Source: Pseudescherichia vulneris NBRC 102420 (GTDB lineage Bacteria; Pseudomonadota; Gammaproteobacteria; Enterobacterales; Enterobacteriaceae). Taken from it: a DNA stretch of 40,455 bases. The notes under the pieces were generated by a model. The model did no database searches, had not been told where the DNA came from, and saw only the letters and a list, made by a program, of their open reading frames with translations. Each line of letters opens with the position of its first letter. The first letter of the stretch is position 1. Shown one piece after another: positions 12,940 to 20,407 of the stretch. Location of the stretch: assembly GCF_000759795.1 (NCBI RefSeq), contig NZ_BBMZ01000006.1, forward strand, positions 1-40,455. The letters run 5' to 3'. Position numbers and translations under genes: made by a program.

Positions 12940-13270
12940 ATCCCCAGCCGAGCGCAAAGCAGCGCAGCGTGCCCGCCAGGCCGCTGCCGGTGGACGCAAG
13001 ATGGAGCTGATGCTCGACAAGCAGGAACTGGACATGGTGGCGCGCAACTGCGCCGCCCGTCGGCCCGGTCGCGATCCGTACGAACTCAACGAGTACATCG
13101 CGCTGCTGATCCGTCAGGACGACGCCAGCCTTAAAGAGCAGGTGGCTAAGATGGCAGGCAGCCAGTGCGGTAAGTGCGGCGATAAGCTGCCGGTCGACAG
13201 TTGCCCGTGCCAGGGTGATTCGCAGTGCTGGGCGACCAGCGGCTGGCATAACCTGAAATTAACGGTGTGA
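12932..13270 (+). CDS. hypothetical early protein with Cys-rich C-terminus (112 aa)
   Basis: GTG 12932 (MPKSPAERKAAQRARQ) is preferred to GTG 12923, because phage proteins of this kind commonly open with that basic motif. A basic DNA-binding-like N-terminus is followed by a helical middle (RDPYELNEYIALLIRQ). A cysteine cluster near the end (CGKCGDKLPVDSCPCQ) suggests a small zinc ribbon. It is the last gene before a terminator and the terminase operators, the place where lambdoid phages keep the late activator Q. It does not resemble Q, but a regulatory role cannot be excluded. Confidence 0.65.
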   Translation: MPKSPAERKAAQRARQAAAGGRKMELMLDKQELDMVARNCAARRPGRDPYELNEYIALLIRQDDASLKEQVAKMAGSQCGKCGDKLPVDSCPCQGDSQCWATSGWHNLKLTV

Positions 13271-13328
13271 CATGTCACGATTTACGTTAATCAATTGCAA
13301 ATGCCGCCGACTATGGCGGCTTTATTTT
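13267..13328 (+). terminator. terminator of the right early operon, preceded by a 12-bp palindrome
   Basis: GCCGCC (13303-13308), a six-base loop and GGCGGC (13315-13320) are followed by TTTATTTT. Upstream, the stop codon TGA at 13268 is embedded in the palindrome GTGACATGTCAC (13267-13278), which recurs in the same setting at 34520-34531. Confidence 0.8.
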
Positions 13329-13339
13329 GCGTGATAGTA

Positions 13340-13372
13340 TTACCATATTGGTAATTATTACTCAGGTGGTAA
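13340..13372 (+). promoter_or_regulatory. tandem operators controlling terminase and late genes
   Basis: TTACCatattGGTAA (13340-13354, perfect) and TTACTcaggtGGTAA (13358-13372, one mismatch) are 18 bp apart, as at 9522/9540. AATTAT (13353-13358) could be the -10 element, with GTGATA (13331-13336) as a weak -35. The second dyad's AGGTGG also serves as the ribosome site for the terminase small subunit start at 13375. Confidence 0.75.
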
Positions 13373-13374
13373 CA

Positions 13375-13971
13375 ATGGCCGCGACGCCCAAACCTCACAA
13401 ACGCAAATCAACGCAGTTTAAGCCCATCTCTGCAATGATGGAGGCTTACTGCCAGTCATACGTCAGAATGCCGGAAAACCAGCGTCAGGCGGCCATTGAT
13501 GCAGGGTTTTCGCCCAATACGGCAGCGGCCAAAGCCAGCGTGATGATGCGTGATGAACGCATCCAGAAACGAATAGCCGAGCTGATGGAGGAACGTAATA
13601 AGCGATCCCGTATATCGGCTGACTACGTGCTAATGAGGCTGAAGGAAATAGACGAGCTTGACCTAGGCGATATCATGGACGATGACCTGAGCCTCAAGCC
13701 GCTGAGTACATGGCCGAAGGCTTGGCGTCAGTTCCTGTCAGGCGTGAAGGTGGCCGAGTTGTTCGAGGGTAAGGGCGACGAGAAAAAGATTATCGGCGTC
13801 CTGAAGTCGATTAAGTGGCCTGACAAGGTCAAGAACCTGGAGCTGATCGGTAAGCATGTCGATGTGAATGCGTTCAAGGAGCGTGTCGAGGTCTCCGGCA
13901 CCGTCACGATTGCCGATCGCATGGCCAGGGCCCGTGACCGCGTTAAGAAACAGTCTGGTGGTTCCGAATGA
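13375..13971 (+). CDS. terS: terminase small subunit
   Basis: The start is ATG 13375 (MAATPKPHKRKSTQF), just after the second operator; the longer open frame lies in the operator. The 198-residue protein has the small-terminase architecture: an N-terminal helix-turn-helix-like part (MEAYCQSYVRMPENQRQAAI, then AGFSPNTAAAKASVMMRDER), a helical oligomerisation region and a variable C-terminus. It recognises the packaging site and recruits the large subunit. The frame overlaps the large-subunit start by four bases. Confidence 0.9.
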   Translation: MAATPKPHKRKSTQFKPISAMMEAYCQSYVRMPENQRQAAIDAGFSPNTAAAKASVMMRDERIQKRIAELMEERNKRSRISADYVLMRLKEIDELDLGDIMDDDLSLKPLSTWPKAWRQFLSGVKVAELFEGKGDEKKIIGVLKSIKWPDKVKNLELIGKHVDVNAFKERVEVSGTVTIADRMARARDRVKKQSGGSE

Positions 13972-16418
13972 CAGCTAAACAGGAAATTTCTTTTGAAGAG
14001 CAGCTGATAGAGGACATTGCTGAATTTACTCACGATCCTCTAAGCTTTGCTATGTACTCATTCCCATGGGGAGAGCAGGGGACGGAACTCGGACATGCAA
14101 AAGGCCCCAGGGCATGGCAAGCAGAAGCGTTCGCAGAGATCAGAGATCATCTTCAAAATCCTGAAACGAGGCACGAACCTTGCCTGATAGCCCGTGCATC
14201 AGGTCATGGCATTGGTAAAGCGCTACGTCCTGACGATATATTGCCAACTCCTTTAGGGGTGCGATGCGTGTCTGATGTTAGGCCTGGTGATCTGCTATTC
14301 GGTGAAAATGGGGAGTCCGTTAAAGTAATTGGTACCAAGTTCTATGAATCATGCCCGTTTTATCGTGTGACATTCTCTGACGGCACTTCTGTAGACGTAT
14401 CTTCAGGTCATCTGTGGAAGGTGAGAGGGAGAAATTCACGCAGAACAGGATCGCAATCATGGGATGTTCTTGAGACGATCGACATTCTCGAGCGTGGCGT
14501 GAAGCGCAGAAATGGCCGAACTATGGCGCGGCAATGGGAAATCCCTACTTCTCCACGTGTTATTTATCCTCAAAAATTTCTACCTGTTGATCCGTATACA
14601 TACGGTGTATGGCTTGGCGATGGCGACAAGGCCAGTGGTAGGATTACCAATATTGATTCTGAAGTGTGGGAAAATATCTCCTACTTAACACGCTTAAATG
14701 GGATAACCAGAACCGCTATCGGCCTCAAGGTGGATTTGATTAATGCCGGGCTTTTTGGCTGTACCACATATAACGCCAGCGTAGATCGACGCTACATTGA
14801 GTCTGAGCATCGATTGAACGTTCTTCAGGGCTTGCTCGACACGGATGGTTGGGTTGAAAAAGGTTGTGGTGGTGCGGCTTTTGCTTCTGCATCAAGGCAG
14901 CTCACCTGTGACGTGATCGAGATCGCGCGTTCACTTGGTCTGCGTGCAAGAAACGAAAAGTTTAAGCCGAATAAATTTGCTGGCAGTTGGTCTACGCATA
15001 TTACATGGGACGGCGAGACGCAGTTATTCAGAATAAACAGGAAGCAAAAGCAGTTAGTGGCCGCCGAAAAGCGGTACACCACAAAGTGGATTGAAAGTAT
15101 TGAGCCAGCAGCGGAAGGGCCAGGAATTTGCTTTGAGGTTGATGGTGGCCTTTTCCTGGCTCGGGATTATGTCGTTACGCATAACAGCGCTTTCATATCG
15201 ATGCTCATCAACTGGGGCATGGCCACCTGCGAGGACTGCAAGGTGGTGGTCACCGCCAACACCGACAACCAGCTGCGTACCAAGACCTGGCCGGAAATCA
15301 TCAAGTGGTCGAATCTGTCCATCACGAAAGAGTGGTTTACCACCACCGCGACGGCGATGTACAGCAACGATCCGGGCCATGACAAGCGCTGGCGGGCCGA
15401 CGCCATTCCGTGGTCTGAACACAACACCGAAGCGTTTGCGGGCCTGCACAACGAGCGCAAGCGTATCATCGTCGTGTTCGATGAAGCCTCCAACATCGCG
15501 GATCTGGTGTGGGAGGTAGCCGAGGGGGCGCTGACCGATGAGGACACGGAGATTATCTGGGTGGCGTTCGGTAACCCGACGCGTAACACCGGTCGATTCC
15601 GCGAGTGTTTCCGCAAGTACCGGCACCGCTGGAAGGCCAAGCAGATTGACTCGCGCACCGTCGAAGGCACCAACAAAGAGCAGCTCCAGAAGTGGGTCGA
15701 GGACTACGGCGAGGATTCGGACTTCGTTAAGGTGCGTGTGCGGGGGATCTTCCCCGATGCGTCGGAGAACCAGTTTATTCCTTCCGGCCTCACGGGCCCG
15801 GCGGTGGGCAGGGTCATCACGCCCGACCAGGTACAGCACGCGGCCACGGTCATCGGCGTCGACCCGTCGCACCAGGGTAAAGACCCGGCGGTTATCTACC
15901 TGCGTCAGGGGCTGCATTGCCGCAAGCTGGGAGAGTACCCGCGCACCACGGACGATGTGTGGTTTGCCAAGGTGATCGCCGACTTTGAAGACCTTCATCG
16001 CGCTGACGCGGTATTCATTGACTACGGCTACGGCACCGGCCTGAAATCTGTCGGTGACAACTGGGGCCGGAACTGGACGCTGATACAGTTCGGTGGTGGC
16101 ACTGCCGATCCCGAGATGGGAAACAAACGCGGCGAGATGTACAAATCAGCCCGCGATGCGCTGAAGCTGGGCGCGCAGCTGGACAGTCAGGACTTAGCTG
16201 ACGAGCTCAGCGCGCCGGAGTACAAGGTCAGGCTCAAAGACAGCCGGAAGATTTTGCAGGACAAGGATGAGGTCAAAGAGACGCTGGGCCGCTCGCCCAA
16301 CAACGCCGACGCGTACGTGCTGACCTACGCTTTCCCGGTAGTGAAGAAGCAGTATGTGCCTGGGCAGCAGCAGGGCCAGCAGGGAAGGGCGATCACAGAA
16401 TATAACCCCTACGATTAA
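13968..16418 (+). CDS. terL: terminase large subunit precursor interrupted by an intein
   Basis: The 816-residue precursor would splice to about 494 residues, a normal large-terminase length. The Walker A motif is split: GHGIGK (residues 79-84) ends the N-extein and Ser407 (S of GKS) opens the C-extein, which continues AFISMLINWG. Walker B is RIIVVFDEAS. The C-terminal nuclease shows GVDPSHQGKDPAV, FIDYGYGTG and a terminal NADAYVLTYA. It is the ATP-driven packaging motor and headful or site-specific nuclease. The split P-loop means packaging depends on splicing. It is followed tail to tail by an HNH gene with no gap. Confidence 0.93.
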   Translation: MTAKQEISFEEQLIEDIAEFTHDPLSFAMYSFPWGEQGTELGHAKGPRAWQAEAFAEIRDHLQNPETRHEPCLIARASGHGIGKALRPDDILPTPLGVRCVSDVRPGDLLFGENGESVKVIGTKFYESCPFYRVTFSDGTSVDVSSGHLWKVRGRNSRRTGSQSWDVLETIDILERGVKRRNGRTMARQWEIPTSPRVIYPQKFLPVDPYTYGVWLGDGDKASGRITNIDSEVWENISYLTRLNGITRTAIGLKVDLINAGLFGCTTYNASVDRRYIESEHRLNVLQGLLDTDGWVEKGCGGAAFASASRQLTCDVIEIARSLGLRARNEKFKPNKFAGSWSTHITWDGETQLFRINRKQKQLVAAEKRYTTKWIESIEPAAEGPGICFEVDGGLFLARDYVVTHNSAFISMLINWGMATCEDCKVVVTANTDNQLRTKTWPEIIKWSNLSITKEWFTTTATAMYSNDPGHDKRWRADAIPWSEHNTEAFAGLHNERKRIIVVFDEASNIADLVWEVAEGALTDEDTEIIWVAFGNPTRNTGRFRECFRKYRHRWKAKQIDSRTVEGTNKEQLQKWVEDYGEDSDFVKVRVRGIFPDASENQFIPSGLTGPAVGRVITPDQVQHAATVIGVDPSHQGKDPAVIYLRQGLHCRKLGEYPRTTDDVWFAKVIADFEDLHRADAVFIDYGYGTGLKSVGDNWGRNWTLIQFGGGTADPEMGNKRGEMYKSARDALKLGAQLDSQDLADELSAPEYKVRLKDSRKILQDKDEVKETLGRSPNNADAYVLTYAFPVVKKQYVPGQQQGQQGRAITEYNPYD
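14220..15185 (+). other. intein in TerL, class 3 (WCT) type with LAGLIDADG endonuclease
   Basis: The 322-residue insertion runs from Ala (GCG, 14220) to Asn (AAC, 15185), followed by Ser. It lacks a Cys/Ser/Thr nucleophile at position 1 but carries the class 3 triad: Trp66 in block B (SSGHLWKV), Cys304 in block F (GICFEVDGG) and Thr320 in block G (DYVVTHN). A LAGLIDADG-type endonuclease fills the middle, with motifs YGVWLGDGD (128-136) and LQGLLDTDGWV (202-212). His64 and the terminal His-Asn are intact. By eye its base composition is more AT-rich than the exteins. It splices out of the precursor and may home into intein-free terL genes. Confidence 0.9.
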
Positions 16419-16838
16419 TCACCAGGTAATTTTTCTCACGATCTCGCTAACGTGAGACTGACAAACACCGAACTCTTTAGCCAGGGTTACGGTGTTGCTG
16501 TCTTTTGAGCCTCTTACATATCTACGTCGAATTTCTTCCACCTGCTCGCTGGTTAGTTTTGCCCGGCCATTCTTCTCACCATTCAGGTGTGCAGATCTAT
16601 TTCTTGATGCCCTATCTCTGTTGTTGTCGAGTTGAGTGCCGATTTCAAGGTGTTCTGGATTGATGCAGGGTGGGTTGTCGCACTTATGCCTCACGACAAG
16701 GCCGTCAATTTCTGATAGCTCAATACCCTTACTCTGGCAGTAAGCTAGACGGTGAGCCTTGACTACCTTTCCCTTATAGCTTCGTACTCCGTATCCATCT
16801 TCACTTCTGTACTTTTTCCACTCGATACACTCGCTCAT
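16419..16838 (-). CDS. HNH homing endonuclease-like protein
   Basis: The start is placed at ATG 16838, with AAGGTGA upstream, giving 139 residues; the longer open frame passes through a terminator. The core HRLAYCQSKG, then VRHKCDNPPCINPEHLEIGT is the HNH motif with paired cysteines. QLDNNRDRASRNR and a C-terminal helix-turn-helix (KLTSEQVEEIRRRYVRGSKD) follow, a layout typical of phage HNH homing proteins. It lies directly behind terL on the opposite strand with no gap. It may be a free-standing homing gene that targets the terminase region, or a packaging-associated HNH enzyme of the kind many phages have next to terminase. Confidence 0.85.
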   Translation of the reverse strand: MSECIEWKKYRSEDGYGVRSYKGKVVKAHRLAYCQSKGIELSEIDGLVVRHKCDNPPCINPEHLEIGTQLDNNRDRASRNRSAHLNGEKNGRAKLTSEQVEEIRRRYVRGSKDSNTVTLAKEFGVCQSHVSEIVRKITW

Positions 16839-16850
16839 GGTGATCACCTT

Positions 16851-16874
16851 AAAAAAAAGCCCGGCGAACCGGGC
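16851..16874 (-). terminator. strong minus-strand terminator just before the HNH start
   Basis: On the minus strand GCCCGG, loop TTCG and CCGGGC are followed by eight T. The T tract ends 12 bases before the HNH start codon. A leftward transcript from 16875-17650 would stop here, so HNH would be expressed only by readthrough or from a promoter inside the hairpin. Confidence 0.8.
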
Positions 16875-17653
16875 GAACTGGAAGCAATGATTACGGGTAT
16901 AACACAGCATCACGGGAGTGATTGGGTTGTGGCGGTGGTGCCTCCACCTGCTGGTATTAGCCAATTCCAGCGACGTACACTGCCCGGAAACGTATTCATC
17001 TGGACGGGTTTGGCTCGTCACGCGCGCATAGCCGCAATTACCACAACGGAAGGAGCACTGTTCTCACCCTGTAAGCTACTTCGCACGCTATGCTTCAGGG
17101 TTGCTGCGTACTGCACAATGCTCTTTCCTGTTGTGTGCTGACCTTACAGCCAGCGCGGTTGGAATGGTTTCGCAAACACGAAGCTTCACCAACTAGGCAG
17201 GATCACCCTGAAAGAGCCGCCTCTTTATTCTTTCAGGCTCCCGATCTATCCCGGTAGTCGTTGTGGTACGCAGTCTATTCGGCATGACAACTCTGCGCAG
17301 ATGCCCCAAAGCAAACCGGCAGCCTCCCGGTTTACATGCCTTATTCACCACAACGAAGATGACTCTCTCCGATGCATTCATTCATGTGGAATGCAAAGGG
17401 ATGGTGCAGAAAGCCATCATCGTTGTGCCCTCGTCTCTTCCGAGGTGTCACACCGTATCGCCGCGATGGTGAATCGCTGGTTCGTGTCTATGAAACGATG
17501 GCTTGCACATTCCGGCTACCTGTCAGGGCATGAAATACCAAGGGAACCTTTCAGACCGCTATCGGCGCATGTGCCATACACCGAAATAAAACACACACCG
17601 CCGTTTGCATTTAACGACCCGGCATAAGAGTCATTCGTTGATGCGTGTTTTAT
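16875..17653. other. long stretch without a confident gene
   Basis: About 0.8 kb between the HNH terminator and the operator at 17654 holds no gene I can support. Open frames on both strands are short, lack good ribosome sites and look low in family-like sequence. Visible structure: CCTGAAAGA (17208-17216) pairs with TCTTTCAGG (17229-17237), a nine-pair stem. The well-placed minus-strand terminator at its left edge suggests a leftward transcript, perhaps a non-coding RNA or a small protein (a 62-codon frame at 17193-17381 is one possibility). It may also be remnants of a decayed gene. Confidence 0.45.
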
Positions 17654-17672
17654 TTACCTAAAAGGTAATAAT
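17654..17672 (+). promoter_or_regulatory. operator before the portal operon, overlapping a -10-like element
   Basis: TTACCtaaaaGGTAA (17654-17668) is perfect. AATAAT (17667-17672) overlaps its end and resembles a -10. The preceding CGTG (17644) lies exactly 10 bases before TTACC, as in the integrase and terminase promoters. A further half-site GGTAA lies at 17726-17730. Confidence 0.7.
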
Positions 17673-17756
17673 TGAGGCGCTAACTGTCAATACCCTACGC
17701 TAAATAATTCTTATGTGGTTAAATTGGTAATAATTTAAGCCCGCCGGAGTTATGTC

Positions 17757-17963
17757 ATGTGCGTTGCAAAGACCCCAAAAGTTGCCGCCGCCCCAGAGAT
17801 TCAGGCCGCCCCGCAGGAGCAGGATGCCGCCGTTGTTGACGCACGCGACGAGGAAAACCGCCGCCGCCGCGCCGCATCAGGCCGCAACTCCACGCTGCTG
17901 ACCGGTGCGCAGGGTGATACCTCCACCGCTAATACCAGCGGCAAGACACTGCTCGGCCAGTAA
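17757..17963 (+). CDS. small structural-operon protein (68 aa)
   Basis: ATG 17757 has CGGAG upstream. The 68-residue product begins MCVAKTPKVAAAPEIQAAPQ and is mostly low-complexity Ala/Pro/Gln-rich, with a charged middle (DARDEENRRRRAASGRN) and a tail TANTSGKTLLGQ. Small proteins of this type are common just before the portal gene in the epsilon15/BPP-1-like podoviruses; function unknown, perhaps a head-assembly accessory. It is the first gene of the structural operon behind the operator at 17654. Confidence 0.7.
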   Translation: MCVAKTPKVAAAPEIQAAPQEQDAAVVDARDEENRRRRAASGRNSTLLTGAQGDTSTANTSGKTLLGQ

Positions 17964-17977
17964 CGGAGCGATTGCAG

Positions 17978-19642
17978 ATGGCGGAATCACTGAAAGAAAG
18001 ACTCGGGAAGCAGTTTGCGCAGCTGGATAGCGACCGGTCTTCGTTCGTGTCGCACTGGCGCGAGCTGAGCGAGTTCATCGACCCACGCGGATCCCGTTTC
18101 CTCGTCAGTGACGCCAACCGCAACGACCGCCGTAACTCCCGTATCGTTGACCCCAGCGCCTCTCTGGCAGCTGATACGCTCTCCAGCGGCATGATGTCCG
18201 GCATCACTTCACCGGCGCGCCCGTGGTTCCGCCTGGCGACTCCTGATCCGGACATGATGGACTATGGACCGGTCAAGGTGTGGCTTGAGACCGTGCAGAA
18301 TCGCATGAACGACATGTTCAATAAGAGCAACCTGTACCAGTCTCTGCCACTGCTCTACTCCAGCCTGGGAAACTACAGCACCGGCGCTATGGCCGTTCTT
18401 GAAGACGACGACGACATTATCCGTACCGTGCCGTTCCCGATCGGAAGCTATCACCTGGCTAACTCCGCGCGCGGCAGCGTCGACACCTGCTATCGCAAAT
18501 TCAGCATGACCGTGCGTCAGCTGGTGATGCAGTTCGGCAAGGATAACGTCAGCATGTCCGTTAAGAGCATGTGGGAATCCGGGAACTACGAGCAGTGGGT
18601 AGAGGTGATGCACGCCGTCTATCCGAACGTTGATCGTGATACCGGCCGCATGGATGCGAAGAACAAGCCATACAAATCCGTTTACTACGAGGTTGGCGGC
18701 GACGGCGATAAGCTGCTGCGTGAGTCCGGCTTCGACGAGTTCCCCATTATCGCCCCACGCTGGACTGTAAACGGCGAGGACGTCTACGGCAGCAAATGCC
18801 CCGGCATGACCGCGCTGGGCCAAATCAAAGCCCTGCAGCTGGAGCAGAAGCGCAAAAGCCAGATCATCGATAAAGTAACCAACCCGCCGATGGTCGGCCC
18901 GTCCTCACTGAAAAATCAGCGCGTATCACTGCTGCCCGGCGATATCACCTACATCGACCAGATGACCCAGCAGGACAGCTTCCGTCCGGCGTATCAGGTT
19001 AATCCCGACATGTCCGGCCTGCTGGCCGACATTCAGGACACCCGGCAGATCATCGACCGCTGCTACTTCGTCGACCTGTTCCGGATGCTCCAGAGCATTA
19101 ACACCCGCTCTATGCCGGTGGAAGCAGTCATCGAGATGAAGGAAGAGAAGCTCCTGATGCTCGGCCCGGTGCTGGAGCGCCTTAACGACGAGGCACTAAA
19201 CCCGCTCATCGATCGCGCTTTCTCCCTGATGGTACGCAAGAACATGATCCCGCCGCCTCCAGAGGTTATGCAGGGCATGCCGCTGCGCATCGAATACATC
19301 TCCGTGATGGCCCAGGCGCAGAAGTCTATCGGACTCAGCAGCCTGACGCAGGCCGTTGGCTTTATTGGCCAGCTGGCACAGGTCAAGCCGGAAGCGCTCG
19401 ACAAGCTCAACATCGACGAGGCTATCGACTCCTACGCGGAAATGTCCGGCGTGTCGCCGACCGTCATCCTCCCACAGGAGCAGGTCGACCAGATCCGCCA
19501 GCAACGCGCTCAGCAGCAGCAGCAGGCGCAGGCCGCCGCAATGGCTCAGGCCGCAGCCCAGGGCGCGAAAACTCTTAGTGAGACGCAGACCAGCGAGCCT
19601 AGCGCGCTCACCGCGCTGGCAGGCGCAGCAGGAGGCCAGTAA
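17978..19642 (+). CDS. portal (head-to-tail connector) protein
   Basis: The start is ATG 17978 (MAESLKERLGKQF), with GGAG upstream, giving 554 residues. The protein matches the head-to-tail connecting family of T7-like podovirus portals: SFVSHWRELSEFIDPRGSRF, DPSASLAADTLSSGMMSGIT, SPARPWFRL, NLYQSLPLLYSSLGNYSTGA and ALNPLIDRAFSLM. The C-terminal tail is Gln/Ala-rich (QQRAQQQQQAQAAA). A dodecamer of it forms the DNA entry channel and the docking site for terminase and tail. Its stop overlaps the next start (TAATG). Confidence 0.95.
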   Translation: MAESLKERLGKQFAQLDSDRSSFVSHWRELSEFIDPRGSRFLVSDANRNDRRNSRIVDPSASLAADTLSSGMMSGITSPARPWFRLATPDPDMMDYGPVKVWLETVQNRMNDMFNKSNLYQSLPLLYSSLGNYSTGAMAVLEDDDDIIRTVPFPIGSYHLANSARGSVDTCYRKFSMTVRQLVMQFGKDNVSMSVKSMWESGNYEQWVEVMHAVYPNVDRDTGRMDAKNKPYKSVYYEVGGDGDKLLRESGFDEFPIIAPRWTVNGEDVYGSKCPGMTALGQIKALQLEQKRKSQIIDKVTNPPMVGPSSLKNQRVSLLPGDITYIDQMTQQDSFRPAYQVNPDMSGLLADIQDTRQIIDRCYFVDLFRMLQSINTRSMPVEAVIEMKEEKLLMLGPVLERLNDEALNPLIDRAFSLMVRKNMIPPPPEVMQGMPLRIEYISVMAQAQKSIGLSSLTQAVGFIGQLAQVKPEALDKLNIDEAIDSYAEMSGVSPTVILPQEQVDQIRQQRAQQQQQAQAAAMAQAAAQGAKTLSETQTSEPSALTALAGAAGGQ

Positions 19643-19947
19643 TGACTGATACCTGGGACGACGATCAGCCAAACCCGGAGCAGGTGAGGCTCCAGCAGAT
19701 CCGCACTGAGCGTGACGCTGACGATATCCGGCAGGTTATGGGCACCGAGCAGGGCCGCCGCGTCGTCTGGGCAGTGCTGGAGCAGGGAAAGGTTTTCGGC
19801 TCCACGTTCGCTATCGATCCGGCTGTGACCGCATTCAACGAAGGGCAGCGAAATCTGGCGCTGGCATTGTTTAGCCGCGTAATGGCTGTCTGCCCTGAGC
19901 AGTATCTGAAGATGGCCGATGAGGCCAACACCCAGGAGGAGAAGTAG
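19642..19947 (+). CDS. Bbp19-like head-region protein
   Basis: The 101-residue product begins with an acidic part (DTWDDDQPNPEQVRLQQIRT) followed by a segment RDADDIRQVMGTEQGRRVVW and LGTEQG-like turns, then FAIDPAVTAFNEGQRNLALA. This matches the small Bbp19-like family encoded between portal and scaffold in BPP-1-like podoviruses. Function unknown, probably virion- or assembly-associated. It overlaps the portal stop and is followed directly by the DUF1737-like gene. Confidence 0.7.
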   Translation: MTDTWDDDQPNPEQVRLQQIRTERDADDIRQVMGTEQGRRVVWAVLEQGKVFGSTFAIDPAVTAFNEGQRNLALALFSRVMAVCPEQYLKMADEANTQEEK

Positions 19948-20397
19948 ATGCCGATTACCGACATCAAATTTGTGCGTGCCTCATCCATCGCCGAGCTGGA
20001 AACGATGGTGCCACCACTGTTGAAGGCGGGCTGGCAGCCTTATGGCGCTGTGCAGATCCGGAACACCAATAACGCCAGCGGTGGGTACGACTTCTTCCAG
20101 GCAATGGTGATGGGTGACTCAACCACGCCAAACAGCAATCAGAAGCTGACGACGGATGGTGACGCCATCACGGTGCAGAACAACGCAGGGGTAGCGGTTG
20201 CTGGAACGCACAAAATCTCGATCGTCAACGGTGTGCTGGTGCTGAAGCTCGACTCGACCGTTGCGCCGCTGATTAACGGCCAGGTGCAGAACGCCGTGCC
20301 GGTGACCAACAACGCACTGCTGTCTATCGGCACCACTAACCGCAAAGTGACCAGCACTGTAGCCGCTGGCGCGCTGACCAACTTAACCATCGTTTAA
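19948..20397 (+). CDS. DUF1737-like head-region protein
   Basis: The 149-residue product has an N-terminal domain (MPITDIKFVRASSIAELETM, then VPPLLKAGWQPYGAVQI) that looks like DUF1737, a small ligand- or protein-binding fold. A Thr/Ala/Asn-rich beta-structured C-terminal half follows (GVAVAGTHKISIVNGVLVLK, TTNRKVTSTVAAG), as in surface or decoration proteins. It sits between Bbp19-like and scaffold genes, so a head-decoration or accessory role is likely. The assignment is moderate. Confidence 0.6.
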   Translation: MPITDIKFVRASSIAELETMVPPLLKAGWQPYGAVQIRNTNNASGGYDFFQAMVMGDSTTPNSNQKLTTDGDAITVQNNAGVAVAGTHKISIVNGVLVLKLDSTVAPLINGQVQNAVPVTNNALLSIGTTNRKVTSTVAAGALTNLTIV

Positions 20398-20407
20398 AGG
20401 TACCAAC

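Noticed and set aside
15054..15998. Long reverse-strand open frame (about 314 codons) over terL
   Set aside because: It mirrors the third-position GC pattern of terL on the other strand, has no ribosome site and no family-like sequence.
16420..16430. CACC-A-GGTAA at the terL/HNH junction
   Set aside because: Spacer of one base; it falls in the HNH coding end.
17301..17627. Open frame of 108 codons in the gene-free region
   Set aside because: No ribosome site, high Cys/His/Ser content typical of out-of-frame translation, and overlaps other equally long frames. A resemblance to degenerate Ash/Icd-like phage frames was considered but is too weak.
18209..18823. Reverse-strand open frame of about 204 codons over the portal gene
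   Set aside because: Shadow of the portal coding frame; no start signal and Val/His/Ala-biased composition typical of antisense frames.
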